From contig JAMPHT010000006.1 of assembly GCA_023663285.1 (NCBI GenBank), positions 1 to 64,000 of the forward strand: 64,000 nucleotides of DNA, given 5' to 3'. The first letter of the stretch is position 1; every line of letters starts with the position of its first letter. Shown piece after piece: positions 50,411 to 59,710 of this stretch. This stretch comes from Bacillota bacterium (GTDB taxonomy: Bacteria > Bacillota > Clostridia > Lachnospirales > Lachnospiraceae). The position numbers and the translations under genes are program-made. The notes under the pieces are model-generated. The model saw only the letters and a program-made list of their open reading frames with translations, ran no database searches and was not told where the DNA came from.

Positions 50411-52618
50411 ATGAATATTTTGTATGACGAGCAGGCGAGAATCTTTAAGCTGGATACGGCCCACACCAGTTATCTGATCGGACTGGCGGACGAGGAGGGC
50501 TTTATCGGCCATGTTTATTATGGGAAAACCATCAGCGACGTAAACGCCGGATATCTGATGCGGACGGGGGAGCCGCCTTTTGTGCCCTCAAAGAATAACA
50601 GGGACAGAAGCTCTTTTTTTGACGCCTTTCCCATGGAGTTTCCGGGCTGCAATACGGGGGACTACCGGGAGAGCGCAATAGAGGTGCTGGACGAAAAAAT
50701 GCATAGCGCGGTGGAGATCGTATATCAGGGGCATCGTATATTCAGGGGAAAGCCTGCGCTTGCCGGGCTGCCTGCCACTTTCGGGGGAGAGCAGGAGTGC
50801 ATGACCCTGGAGATCGACGGGGCGGATAAGGCGCTGGGGCTGGAGGTGACTTTGCGCTACAGCATTTTTGCGGACGTGGATGTGATCGCAAGAAGCGTGT
50901 CGGTGAAAAATATGTCTCAGGAAAGCTTTTTCCTCACCCGGCTCATGTCCGCCAGCATTGATATGGACGCAGACGCGGATGGGGAGAATTACAGGCTGCT
51001 GACTCTCCACGGTTCCTGGGCCAGAGAGCGGCACATGGAATACAGGGAGATCGGCTGTGGCAAGACAAGCGTAAGCTCCACAAGGGGGGAATCCTCCCAT
51101 CAGGAGCATCCCTTTATGGCGCTGGTGTCTGAGACGGCCACTCAGGAAAGGGGCGGCGTCTACGGCTTCCACTTTGTATATTCCGGCAATTTTCTTGCCC
51201 AGGTGGAGAAGAATCAGTTTGAAAGCCTTCGGGTGCAGATGGGTATACATCCGAAGAATTTCTGTTACCAGGTGAAGCCGGGAGAGGTATTTCAGGCGCC
51301 GGAGGTGATCCTGACCTATTCGGCGGAGGGGCTTGGAGGCATGAGCAGGACCTTCCATGACCTGTATCGGAACCACCTGATCAGAAGCCCTTATAAGGAT
51401 AAAAGGCGTCCCATTCTCATCAATAACTGGGAGGCCACCTATTTTGATTTTGATACGGAGAAGCTGCTGGACATTGCCAGGGAGGCGAAAAAGGCGGGCA
51501 TTGAGATGCTGGTCATGGACGACGGCTGGTTCGGATACCGGAACGACGACAACACCAGCCTGGGGGACTGGAAGGTAAATGAAAACAAGCTTCAGGGCGG
51601 CTTGAAGCATCTGGTAGACGAGGTGAATAAGATCGGTCTGAAATTCGGTATCTGGTTTGAGCCGGAGATGGTGTCGCCGGATTCCGATCTGTACCGCGCT
51701 CATCCGGACTGGGCCATCGCCATTCCGGGCCGTACCCCCTGCCGTTCCAGAAATCAGTATGTTCTGGATATCACCAGACCTGAGGTGCGGGAGTATGTCT
51801 ATCGTTGTGTGGCGGAGGTGCTGCACAGCGCCAATATCGAGTATGTGAAATGGGATATGAACCGTCAACTGACGGATCTGGGCAGCTTGTATCTGGGCAG
51901 GGAGAATCAGGGAGAGCTGAGCCACCGCTACGTGCTGGCGGTGTATGAGCTGCAGGAGAGGCTGACAGGGGAATTTCCAGACCTGCTTCTGGAGAACTGT
52001 TCCGGCGGCGGCGCCAGGTTCGATCCGGGGATGCTTTATTACAGCCCCCAGATATGGTGCTCTGACGATACGGACGCCATCGAGCGGCTGGTCATCCAGG
52101 AGGGAACGGCGCTGATCTATCCCCTTTCCACCATGGGCGCCCATGTGTCGGACTGCCCCAACCATACGGTGGGCAGGAGCACACCTTTTTCCACCAGAGG
52201 GAACGTTGCCCTGGCAGGCACCTTCGGCTATGAGCTGGATATTACAAAGCTTTCGGAGGAAGAGAGGGCGCAGATACCGGAGCAGACAGCCCTGTACCAC
52301 AAGTACAACGATCTGGTGAGAAGCGGTGATTATTATCGTATTGCCTCTTACCGGCAGAACCATTTTTATGACTGTTACGCGGTGGTGTCAAAGGATAAGG
52401 AGGAGGCGCTGGTCACCTATGTGCAGGTGCTGAGGCGTCCTAACTGTCACAGCAGGATGATAAAGCTGGCGGGGCTGGACCCCGGCAAAAGGTACAGGAA
52501 CGAGGAGACGGGTGAGGTATACTTTGGCGATACCCTGATGAATGGGGGCATTCCCGTACAGGAAATGTGGGGTGATTTTCAGTCAAAGCTGATCCATTTG
52601 ACGGCGGAAAGGGAGTAG
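50411..52618 (+). CDS. GH36 alpha-galactosidase
   Basis: Hydrolyses alpha-1,6-galactosides such as raffinose, or galactomannan side chains. 735 residues. Nucleophile Asp482 (YVKWDMNRQLTD) and acid/base near Asp552 (CSDDTDAIERL); also LENCSGGGARFDPGML. Start ATG 50411 with AAAGGGG upstream; upstream frame to 50363 runs through the terminator-like hairpin. No signal peptide, hence cytoplasmic. The LacI-family regulator starts four bases after its stop. Confidence 0.93.
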   Translation: MNILYDEQARIFKLDTAHTSYLIGLADEEGFIGHVYYGKTISDVNAGYLMRTGEPPFVPSKNNRDRSSFFDAFPMEFPGCNTGDYRESAIEVLDEKMHSAVEIVYQGHRIFRGKPALAGLPATFGGEQECMTLEIDGADKALGLEVTLRYSIFADVDVIARSVSVKNMSQESFFLTRLMSASIDMDADADGENYRLLTLHGSWARERHMEYREIGCGKTSVSSTRGESSHQEHPFMALVSETATQERGGVYGFHFVYSGNFLAQVEKNQFESLRVQMGIHPKNFCYQVKPGEVFQAPEVILTYSAEGLGGMSRTFHDLYRNHLIRSPYKDKRRPILINNWEATYFDFDTEKLLDIAREAKKAGIEMLVMDDGWFGYRNDDNTSLGDWKVNENKLQGGLKHLVDEVNKIGLKFGIWFEPEMVSPDSDLYRAHPDWAIAIPGRTPCRSRNQYVLDITRPEVREYVYRCVAEVLHSANIEYVKWDMNRQLTDLGSLYLGRENQGELSHRYVLAVYELQERLTGEFPDLLLENCSGGGARFDPGMLYYSPQIWCSDDTDAIERLVIQEGTALIYPLSTMGAHVSDCPNHTVGRSTPFSTRGNVALAGTFGYELDITKLSEEERAQIPEQTALYHKYNDLVRSGDYYRIASYRQNHFYDCYAVVSKDKEEALVTYVQVLRRPNCHSRMIKLAGLDPGKRYRNEETGEVYFGDTLMNGGIPVQEMWGDFQSKLIHLTAERE

Positions 52619-52621
52619 CTT

Positions 52622-53644
52622 ATGGCGAAAGCGGTAAAACTGGCGGATATTGCAAGGAAGGTGGGAGTCAGCACGGTAACTGTCTCCAAGGCGCTTTCCG
52701 GACAAAAAGGCGTCAGCGAGGAGATGCGCGAAAGGATAAAGAGGCTTGCGGATGAGCTGGGGTACCGTCAGCCCTCTGCGGCCAGGCGGGCAGTGGGCAG
52801 GGCGCGGAGTTACAATATCGGCGTACTGATAGAGGAAGAATATCTGGATAAATATGAATCCTTTTACTGGAAGATCTATCAGCAGGTCTCCATCTGCGCT
52901 CTGAACTGCGAATGCTTTGCCATGATGGAGGTGGTGAGCAATCGTATGGAGGAGCTGCTGGAAGTGCCCAAGGTGATAAGGGAGCAGAAGGTACACGGCG
53001 TCATCGTCATCGGTAGGATGCCCGGCAGATATTTAAAGCTGCTGAAGGAAAACAGATCCCTCCCGGTGGTCTATATAGATTTTACGGACGACGATCCGGA
53101 GACCGATGCAGTGGTCTCAGACAGCTATTACGGGGCGTACCATTTGGTAAATTATCTGATCGAGCAGGGGCATGACAGGATCGCCTATGTGGGGACCCTG
53201 CTTGCCACCAGCTCCATCACGGACAGATATTTCGGCTATGCGAAAGCGCTGCTGGAGCATGATATCCCCATGAGGAAGGACTGGCAGCTGGACGATCGGC
53301 TTGTGACCAGCGGCTCTATCCAGGAGGAGCTGATGCTGATGCCGGAGGAAATGCCCACCGCCTTTTTCTGCAACTGCGATCTGACGGCGGGAAAGCTGAT
53401 CCAGAAGCTGAACAGGGAGGGTTATCGGGTGCCGGAGGATATATCCGTGGTGGGCTTTGACAATTATATTTATCCCGGAATCTGCGATGTGGGCATCACC
53501 ACCTACGAGGTGGATCAGGCGCAGATGGCGTCCCAGGCGGTGGAGATCCTGGTGAAACGAATGGAAAACGAGTCCTTCAGTCCCAGGACCCATATGGTGG
53601 AGGGCCGTATAGTGGTGAAAGAGAGCGTGAAGCGGGTTCATTGA
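52622..53644 (+). CDS. LacI-family regulator
   Basis: 340 residues. N-terminal helix-turn-helix VKLADIARKVGVSTVTVSKALSG, hinge and periplasmic-binding-like effector domain (VVGFDNYIYPGICDVGITT). Four bases after the GH36 gene, so cotranscribed; likely represses the GH36 operon and perhaps other sugar genes. Its inducer is probably a galactoside, an inference from the neighbour. Confidence 0.92.
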   Translation: MAKAVKLADIARKVGVSTVTVSKALSGQKGVSEEMRERIKRLADELGYRQPSAARRAVGRARSYNIGVLIEEEYLDKYESFYWKIYQQVSICALNCECFAMMEVVSNRMEELLEVPKVIREQKVHGVIVIGRMPGRYLKLLKENRSLPVVYIDFTDDDPETDAVVSDSYYGAYHLVNYLIEQGHDRIAYVGTLLATSSITDRYFGYAKALLEHDIPMRKDWQLDDRLVTSGSIQEELMLMPEEMPTAFFCNCDLTAGKLIQKLNREGYRVPEDISVVGFDNYIYPGICDVGITTYEVDQAQMASQAVEILVKRMENESFSPRTHMVEGRIVVKESVKRVH

Positions 53645-53655
53645 CTGGTATGCGT

Positions 53656-53680
53656 AAGAGGGTGTGTAAACACCCCTCTT
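53656..53680 (+). other. Hairpin after LacI gene
   Basis: AAGAGGGTGT pairs with ACACCCCTCTT around a short GTAA loop. The same AAGAGGGTG/CACCTCTT stem occurs in the argH-asd element at 41427. No T-tract. Confidence 0.5.
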
Positions 53681-53699
53681 TGAGCACACAAGGGGTATA

Positions 53700-54974
53700 A
53701 TGATGAGAAAAAATAAGGGATACCTGGCTATATGCCTGACAGTATGTATGCTTTTGAGCCTGACGGGCTGTGGCGGCGAAGCCGGGATGGGAAACATGGA
53801 CGCAGACAGCGCCGCTTCGCTGGCAGTGCCCACGGCATTCTTAAGAGAAGAGGATATGGCGCTGGCGGATATGTGGCAGAGCTGCGACGACAGAGCCCTG
53901 GGGGCGGTGATGCGGAAAGCGGAAGCGGGAGAGCCTGTGAGTATTGTCTGCATCGGCGGCTCCATCACCCAGGGGACGATCTCCGGCGGCGCAAAGGACG
54001 GCGAACTGTTAAAAAGCAGCGAACTGCCTGAAAAAAAGGCATATGCTGAAATCTTTTTTCAGTGGTGGCAGGAGCGGTTTCCGGATACCTCCTTTGATTT
54101 TGTAAATGCGGGTATCGGCGGAACGGATTCTTATCTGGGGGTACACCGGCTGGCACAGGATGTACTGGAATACGATCCGGATCTGGTGCTGGTGGAATTT
54201 TCGGTAAACGACGGAAACGATAATTTTCATAAGATCTCATATGACAATCTGATCTACAGCCTGTTGAAGTCGGACAGCGGGCCTGCGGTGATGCTTCTGT
54301 TCATGGCTCAGACAAACGGGACCTCCGCCCAGGGGAATCATGCCCTGGTGGGATTCCATTACAGCGTTCCCATGGTAAGCTTCGGCAACGTGATAGCGGA
54401 TATGATGGAGACAGGACGCTTTACCGATAAAGATCTGTCGGGAGACCAGGTACACCCCTCCGCTCTGGGCCATGCGGTGACAGGGGAGATCCTGTGGAAC
54501 TACCTGAACGGCGTATATGAGGTGCGCGGGGATATGGGCGAACCGGACAAAGGCAGCTTGTCTGTGCTGACGAAGAAGCTCTATGACAATGCCCGCATCC
54601 TGGACAGCGACGACATTGTGCCGGATGAGCAGGGGGATTTCTCTGAGAATCAGGTCTGCATGGAGTTTCCAAAGGGCTGGAGCTGCGACGGAGACGGGGG
54701 CATTGTGTTTACGGCTTCCTTCAGCAGGCTGGGGATACTCTATTATGCCACAACGGACGGAAAGAGCGGACGGTTTGAGGTGCTGGTGGACGGAGAACAT
54801 ATGCAGACCATCAACGCCGACTTTTCCGGAGGCTGGGGCAACGCCATCATGACGGCTGAGGTCTATGCATCCGGTGAGGAGGCGGTCCATAGGGTGGAGA
54901 TCCGCCGGGAGGAGGGCTCGGAGGGCAGCGTGTTCCATCTGCTGGGCCTGATGACAAGCGGAGCAGCCGATTGA
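53700..54974 (+). CDS. SGNH/GDSL-family lipoprotein
   Basis: 424 residues. Lipoprotein signal with lipobox LTGC (MLLSLTGCGG). SGNH blocks: Ser88 in IGGSITQG, Gly-containing GIGGTDS, Asn in EFSVND, and Asp249-His252 (DQVHPSALGH). It is probably a carbohydrate esterase on the cell surface, such as an acetylesterase for xylan or pectin. The C-terminal part (beyond about residue 300) looks like a beta-sandwich. ATG 53700 or 53703. Confidence 0.85.
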   Translation: MMRKNKGYLAICLTVCMLLSLTGCGGEAGMGNMDADSAASLAVPTAFLREEDMALADMWQSCDDRALGAVMRKAEAGEPVSIVCIGGSITQGTISGGAKDGELLKSSELPEKKAYAEIFFQWWQERFPDTSFDFVNAGIGGTDSYLGVHRLAQDVLEYDPDLVLVEFSVNDGNDNFHKISYDNLIYSLLKSDSGPAVMLLFMAQTNGTSAQGNHALVGFHYSVPMVSFGNVIADMMETGRFTDKDLSGDQVHPSALGHAVTGEILWNYLNGVYEVRGDMGEPDKGSLSVLTKKLYDNARILDSDDIVPDEQGDFSENQVCMEFPKGWSCDGDGGIVFTASFSRLGILYYATTDGKSGRFEVLVDGEHMQTINADFSGGWGNAIMTAEVYASGEEAVHRVEIRREEGSEGSVFHLLGLMTSGAAD

Positions 54975-55048
54975 TTTACATATACCGGACACTAGTTGTG
55001 ATAGACGAAAAAGATACTTGTAAATGACTGTCAGATGTGATATATAAC

Positions 55049-55076
55049 AATATTAGCAAGTATACTTGCTAATATT
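55049..55076. promoter_or_regulatory. Perfect 28-bp palindrome
   Basis: AATATTAGCAAGTA is followed directly by its reverse complement. It lies 24 bases before the small secreted-protein gene. It may be an operator or, as RNA, a 14-bp hairpin without loop spacing; an A/T-rich track follows. Confidence 0.7.
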
Positions 55077-55100
55077 ATTATTTAATAGGAGGAATGATCT

Positions 55101-55499
55101 ATGAGAAAAAAATGTCTGGCAGTATTGATGGGGGTAGTGGTACTTTTTGGAAGTGCGGGGGTATTGAGGGCTTCTGCTAATACGTTGAATCCGACAATCA
55201 ACGGAATTTCTTTTTCGGCCTACAGTAGGATTGATGATTTTTCGGCATCGGCAGGAACAGTAAGCGGTTCTCCTTATTTGGAGGTGTCTGTATCGTCAAA
55301 TTATACGTATATAAATACTAAAAATATAAATGCGGGTATTAGTGCTTATGGTACTCAGCACGACAGTGCCAGTGGAAAGGTTGCGACGACAGTATCTTTT
55401 AGCGCACCAGAAAATTGCAGAAGCAGTGCAATAGCATCTTATCATACTGCCTCTTCGGGTAGTGAAAACTGGAGCGGTGAAACGAGTGCGGTGAAGTAA
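55101..55499 (+). CDS. Small secreted protein, unknown
   Basis: 132 residues with a clear signal peptide (MRKKCLAVLMGVVVLFG, cleavage near ASA-N at 26) and a mature part of about 105 residues rich in Ser, Thr, Asn, Tyr and Ala, beta-strand-like, with one Cys. No known domain recognised. More AT-rich than neighbours. AGGAGG ribosome site. It heads a run of lipoprotein and ABC genes, so it could be an exported effector or bacteriocin-like protein. Confidence 0.6.
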   Translation: MRKKCLAVLMGVVVLFGSAGVLRASANTLNPTINGISFSAYSRIDDFSASAGTVSGSPYLEVSVSSNYTYINTKNINAGISAYGTQHDSASGKVATTVSFSAPENCRSSAIASYHTASSGSENWSGETSAVK

Positions 55500-55526
55500 G
55501 GGTTGATTTGATCAAGGAGCGTCTAT

Positions 55527-56972
55527 ATGATGAGGAAAGATAAGTTGCTGTCCGGCCTGTTGCTGTCAGGCATTTTGACGATACTGCTGACAGGATGCGG
55601 GGGCGGCTCCAATGAAAGCACGGAGAATAACGGGAACGCAGATGGTGCCCAAAGCGGAGAGAGCACCATTACATGGGCTATGCCGAAGGCGCAATATGAA
55701 TTGTCAGATTTGAGTGAGAATGTTTCTTATCTGAATAAAGTGCTGGCAGAGGACGGCTATCCTTATCAATTATCCGTTCTGCCGTTGGAACCGGCGTCCT
55801 ACGACGCTATCGTTGAAAACGGCGGAGCGGAGGGCGTGGACATTTTAAGCCTGGGAGCGGGAGCAGGGGAGGGGACGGTAAGTACTCCCCAGAAGGTGCT
55901 GGAGGCCGGAGTCCTGTGTGACATAAAGGACTATCTGTATTCCGCTGAGGGCAGCGGCCTGTACAATGCCTTTTATGAGAAGCTGTGGGAAGGGGTGACG
56001 ATTGACGGAAAAGTCTGCGTGATCCCCAATCAGCTTGGCCAGGACGGAACCGCTTATGCGGCATTTCGGCGGGACATCTTTGGGGACGAGGTGCCCTGGG
56101 ACGGGACGGTGAAGGGGATTTTTGAACTGGCGGAGCAGGCGGAGATCCCGGAGGATATGCTGCCGGTTTTATGGGGAGCCTCTCTTCTTGATATTTCCGT
56201 CAGTCTGGGATATGAGTATTATGACGGTCTCTTTGTCTCTCTGGAGGACGGAAGCTGCCATTTTCCCTATCAGACCGAAATTCTGCTGGACACATACGGT
56301 CTGATGAATGAATGGCACCGTTCCGGGCGTCTGCAGCAGCGATTATACGATAAAGCGTTCATAGCCCAAAAGAACTATGCGATATGGGTGAACTGGGAAT
56401 GGAATGCGCCAAGGGAAGAGGTGGCGGAGGAGTATGTATTCCTGCAGTTTCCTTACACTTTCGGAGCCAGGATAAATGGGGGTATCGGCATCTGTGAGTC
56501 AGGCAGCCACAGGGAAGCGGCGCTGAAGCTGCTCACACTGTTGTTTACCGAGGAACGCTATGCAAATGCCATGATGTGGGGGGAACCCGGTGTGAAATAC
56601 AAGCTGACGGACGGCTTTGCGGAATATCTGGTTCCGGGTGAAGAGGGTCCTGTTTTTACCACTACCATAATAACCGGCATTTACGATCTGGTATATCCTC
56701 GGAAATCCGATGATTTTCCCGTGAACCGCAAGGATACTAAGTGGAGCCTGTACGGTACGGAGGCGGAGAAGGAGTCCCGGATGATCGGGCTGGTTCCCGA
56801 TATTTCCGCTATTCAGAGCGAACTGACAGCATTGGTAGCGTTGTCTCAGGAATATGAACATGTATGGCAGGAAGAGGATATGGCTGCCGCCCTGGAGGAG
56901 GCTAACCGCCGATATGAGGAGCTGGGCGGAGATCGGATAGCCGCCGAGTTGGAAAGGCTGCTGAATAAGTAA
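55527..56972 (+). CDS. Solute-binding-like lipoprotein, copy 1
   Basis: 481 residues. Lipobox LTGC (ILLTGCGG) then a Ser/Asn/Gly-rich stretch, then a fold like extracellular solute-binding proteins of ABC importers. Paralogue of the next gene, with very high identity in the middle. AAGGAG ribosome site. No import permease lies next to it; only the exporter-type permease further along. Confidence 0.75.
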   Translation: MMRKDKLLSGLLLSGILTILLTGCGGGSNESTENNGNADGAQSGESTITWAMPKAQYELSDLSENVSYLNKVLAEDGYPYQLSVLPLEPASYDAIVENGGAEGVDILSLGAGAGEGTVSTPQKVLEAGVLCDIKDYLYSAEGSGLYNAFYEKLWEGVTIDGKVCVIPNQLGQDGTAYAAFRRDIFGDEVPWDGTVKGIFELAEQAEIPEDMLPVLWGASLLDISVSLGYEYYDGLFVSLEDGSCHFPYQTEILLDTYGLMNEWHRSGRLQQRLYDKAFIAQKNYAIWVNWEWNAPREEVAEEYVFLQFPYTFGARINGGIGICESGSHREAALKLLTLLFTEERYANAMMWGEPGVKYKLTDGFAEYLVPGEEGPVFTTTIITGIYDLVYPRKSDDFPVNRKDTKWSLYGTEAEKESRMIGLVPDISAIQSELTALVALSQEYEHVWQEEDMAAALEEANRRYEELGGDRIAAELERLLNK

Positions 56973-56991
56973 GTGGTAAAGGAGCGTCTGC

Positions 56992-58446
56992 ATGAGGAAA
57001 GATAAGCTGCTGTCCGGTCTGTTGCTGTCGGGCATCCTGACGGTACTGCTGACAGGCTGCGGAGCCGATTCCAGTGAAAGCACGGAGAATAACGGGAGCG
57101 CAGGCAATGTTCAAAACGGGGAGAGCGCCGAAAGCATTTCGATTACATGGGCTATGCCTCAGGAGCAGTATCAATGGACGAATCTGGACGAGAATGCGTC
57201 CTATCTGAATAAAGTGCTGGCAGAGGACGGCTATCCTTATCAATTATCCGTTCTGCCGTTGGAACCGGCGTCCTATGACGCTATCGTTGAAAACGGCGGA
57301 GCGGAGGGCGTGGATATTTTAAGTCTGGGAGCGGGGGGAGGAGGGGGTACGGTAAGTACTCCCCAGAAGGTGCTGGAGGCCGGAGTCCTGTGTGATATAA
57401 ATGACTATCTGCATTCCGCTGAGGGCAGCGGTCTGTACAATGCCTTTTACGAGAAGCTGTGGGAGGGGGTGACGATTGACGGAAAAGTCTGCGTGATCCC
57501 CAATCAGCTTGGCCAGAACGGAACAGATTATGCGGCGTTTCGTCGGGATATCTTCGGGGACGAGGTGTCGTGGGACGGGACGGTGAAGGGGATTTTTGAA
57601 CTGGCGGAGCAGGCGGAGATCCCGGAGGATATGCTGCCGGTTTTATGGGGAGCCTCTCTTCTTGATATTTCCGTCAGTCTGGGATATGAGTATTATGACG
57701 GTCTCTTTGTCTCTCTGGAGGACGGAAGCTGCCATTTTCCCTATCAGACCGAAATTCTGCTGGACACATACGGTCTGATGAATGAATGGCACCGTTCCGG
57801 GCGTCTGCAGCAGCGATTATACGATAAAGCGTTCATAGCCCAAAAGAACTATGCGATATGGGTGAACTGGGAATGGAACGCGCCAAGGGAAGAAGTGGCG
57901 GAGGAATATGTATTCCTGCAGTTCCCATACACCTTCGGAACCAGAATAAACGGGGGTATCGGCGTCTGTGAGTCGAGCAGTCACAGGGAAGCGGCACTGG
58001 AGCTGCTCACACTGTTATTTACCGAGGAACGCTATGCCAATGCTCTGGTGTGGGGAGAGCCGGGTGTGATATACGAACTGAAGGATGGTTTTGCGGAATA
58101 TCTGGATCCGGATCAAGAGGGTTCTCTTATTCTGACCAGTCTGCTGACGGGTATTTTTGATCTGGCATATCCCGGACGGTCCGATGATTTTCCCGTGAAT
58201 CGCCGGGATACTAAATGGAGTCTGTACGGTACGGAGGCGGAGAAGGAGTCCTGGACGGCCGGGCGGCTTCCCGATATTTCCGATATTCAGAGTGAACTGG
58301 CGGCATTGACAGCGTTGTCTCAGGAATATGAGGATGTATGGGAGGCGGAGGACATGGCCGCCGCCCTGGAGGAGGCCAACCGCCGATATGAGGAGCTGGG
58401 CGGAGATCGGATAGCCGCCGAGTTGGAAAGGCTGCTGAATGAGTAA
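56992..58446 (+). CDS. Solute-binding-like lipoprotein, copy 2
   Basis: 484 residues, tandem duplicate of the preceding gene, 19 bases after it. Same lipobox (VLLTGCGA). The stretch 57571-57878 appears identical base for base to 56097-56404 (offset 1474), while the ends differ at many positions, as expected from gene conversion or a recent partial duplication. Same function class as copy 1. Confidence 0.75.
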   Translation: MRKDKLLSGLLLSGILTVLLTGCGADSSESTENNGSAGNVQNGESAESISITWAMPQEQYQWTNLDENASYLNKVLAEDGYPYQLSVLPLEPASYDAIVENGGAEGVDILSLGAGGGGGTVSTPQKVLEAGVLCDINDYLHSAEGSGLYNAFYEKLWEGVTIDGKVCVIPNQLGQNGTDYAAFRRDIFGDEVSWDGTVKGIFELAEQAEIPEDMLPVLWGASLLDISVSLGYEYYDGLFVSLEDGSCHFPYQTEILLDTYGLMNEWHRSGRLQQRLYDKAFIAQKNYAIWVNWEWNAPREEVAEEYVFLQFPYTFGTRINGGIGVCESSSHREAALELLTLLFTEERYANALVWGEPGVIYELKDGFAEYLDPDQEGSLILTSLLTGIFDLAYPGRSDDFPVNRRDTKWSLYGTEAEKESWTAGRLPDISDIQSELAALTALSQEYEDVWEAEDMAAALEEANRRYEELGGDRIAAELERLLNE

Positions 58447-58479
58447 AGGAATAAAATAGAGATAAGGAATAAAATAGAG

Positions 58480-59631
58480 ATGAAGAAGAAAGCTTTCGTA
58501 TGGTGTCTGGCGGCTGTAGCGGTTGTAGCTGTGACTGTGGTGCTGATCCTGACCGGGAAAAAAGGGAGTGCAGACAGGGAGATCCCCCCTGCCTCCGAGT
58601 GGTATATGACCTATCTGGATAACAGCTACAGCTCCCTGGGAAGGCTGTATACCGAGGACGGCTTTCTCTATTTTCAGGACGGGTCCACGGGGGAGGTGCA
58701 GATTGTCTGCGACGACGCCGTATGTGCCCACGAGCGTGAGAGCTGCAGCGCTTATTTCGGCGGCTTTATCACAGAGGGAATCGTAACAGGGGATAAGCTC
58801 CTGCTGTTTACGGATCACGGATATGATAAGCTGGGTGAGCTGTACCTGTATGAGACGGCGCTGAACGGCAGCCAGAGACGGCAGATCGCCAAGCTCAGCG
58901 ACGATGTCCAGTATGTCATGGGCGCAGCCATGACGGACGAGTATATTGCCATCGCTTATTTTAATAATATCCCGGATGAAAGCGAAGAACATTCAGGGGA
59001 AAGAACAGCGGGCATCCTGCTGTATGACCGCATTCATAACACCAGCCGGGAGCTTGTTCAGATCACCATGTGGAACGCCAGCGTCATGTATCCCAGGATC
59101 ATCGGTGATAAAGTATATTATGAATATATGGGATATGATATGGATCGGGAGGAAGCTATCGCCCACGGAGAGGATCCGGACTATTATCAGGAGCGGTTTC
59201 AGCTTGGGCTGGCGGCCTGCAGCATAGACGGGGAAGAGAGCGAGCCGGAGGAGATAGCTGACGTCGATGATTTTAATCCCCTGACCCTTTACAATGACTG
59301 TATCCTGTATACGGCAGAGGGTCAGCTCTACAGTTACAATGTGGAGACGAAGGAAAAGGAACTTCTGGGAAAAGGTATGAGGGTACTGCCGGGGGACGGC
59401 AGGGGCGGCATCTGTCTTTCGGATTATGATTCCGCCACGCGGCTCTCTAAGCTGTATCGGTATGACGGAACAATGCAGTATGTGGGGGAATACACCACGG
59501 AATGGAGCATTACCGCCGTCTTTGAAAACGTGATCTATGCACTGCATTATGACGGAGAGGTCAATTCAGGCATTATGAAGGCGGTGCCGCCGGATACCAT
59601 TTTGAGTAACAGTTCAGCCATGCAGAAATGA
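58480..59631 (+). CDS. Membrane-anchored propeller-like protein
   Basis: 383 residues with one N-terminal membrane segment (VWCLAAVAVVAVTVVLIL) and an extracellular region of repeated beta strands (for example DGFLYFQDGSTGEV; GDKVYYEYMG; NDCILYTAEGQLYSY), similar to DUF5050-type beta propellers. Cys residues in CDDAVCAHERESC may form disulfides. It stands with the solute-binding-like lipoproteins and the ABC genes, so it is probably part of the same system. Function unknown. Confidence 0.7.
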   Translation: MKKKAFVWCLAAVAVVAVTVVLILTGKKGSADREIPPASEWYMTYLDNSYSSLGRLYTEDGFLYFQDGSTGEVQIVCDDAVCAHERESCSAYFGGFITEGIVTGDKLLLFTDHGYDKLGELYLYETALNGSQRRQIAKLSDDVQYVMGAAMTDEYIAIAYFNNIPDESEEHSGERTAGILLYDRIHNTSRELVQITMWNASVMYPRIIGDKVYYEYMGYDMDREEAIAHGEDPDYYQERFQLGLAACSIDGEESEPEEIADVDDFNPLTLYNDCILYTAEGQLYSYNVETKEKELLGKGMRVLPGDGRGGICLSDYDSATRLSKLYRYDGTMQYVGEYTTEWSITAVFENVIYALHYDGEVNSGIMKAVPPDTILSNSSAMQK

Positions 59632-59710
59632 TTGTGCAAATTACGTTTGTTTTTTCAGCAGGGCGGCAGACCTGTTTACCGGTATTGACCGGCGGGTCCG
59701 GGGGATCGAA

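Noticed and set aside
50588..52363. Minus-strand frame of 591 codons
   Set aside because: Antisense to the clearly coding GH36 gene; no motif.
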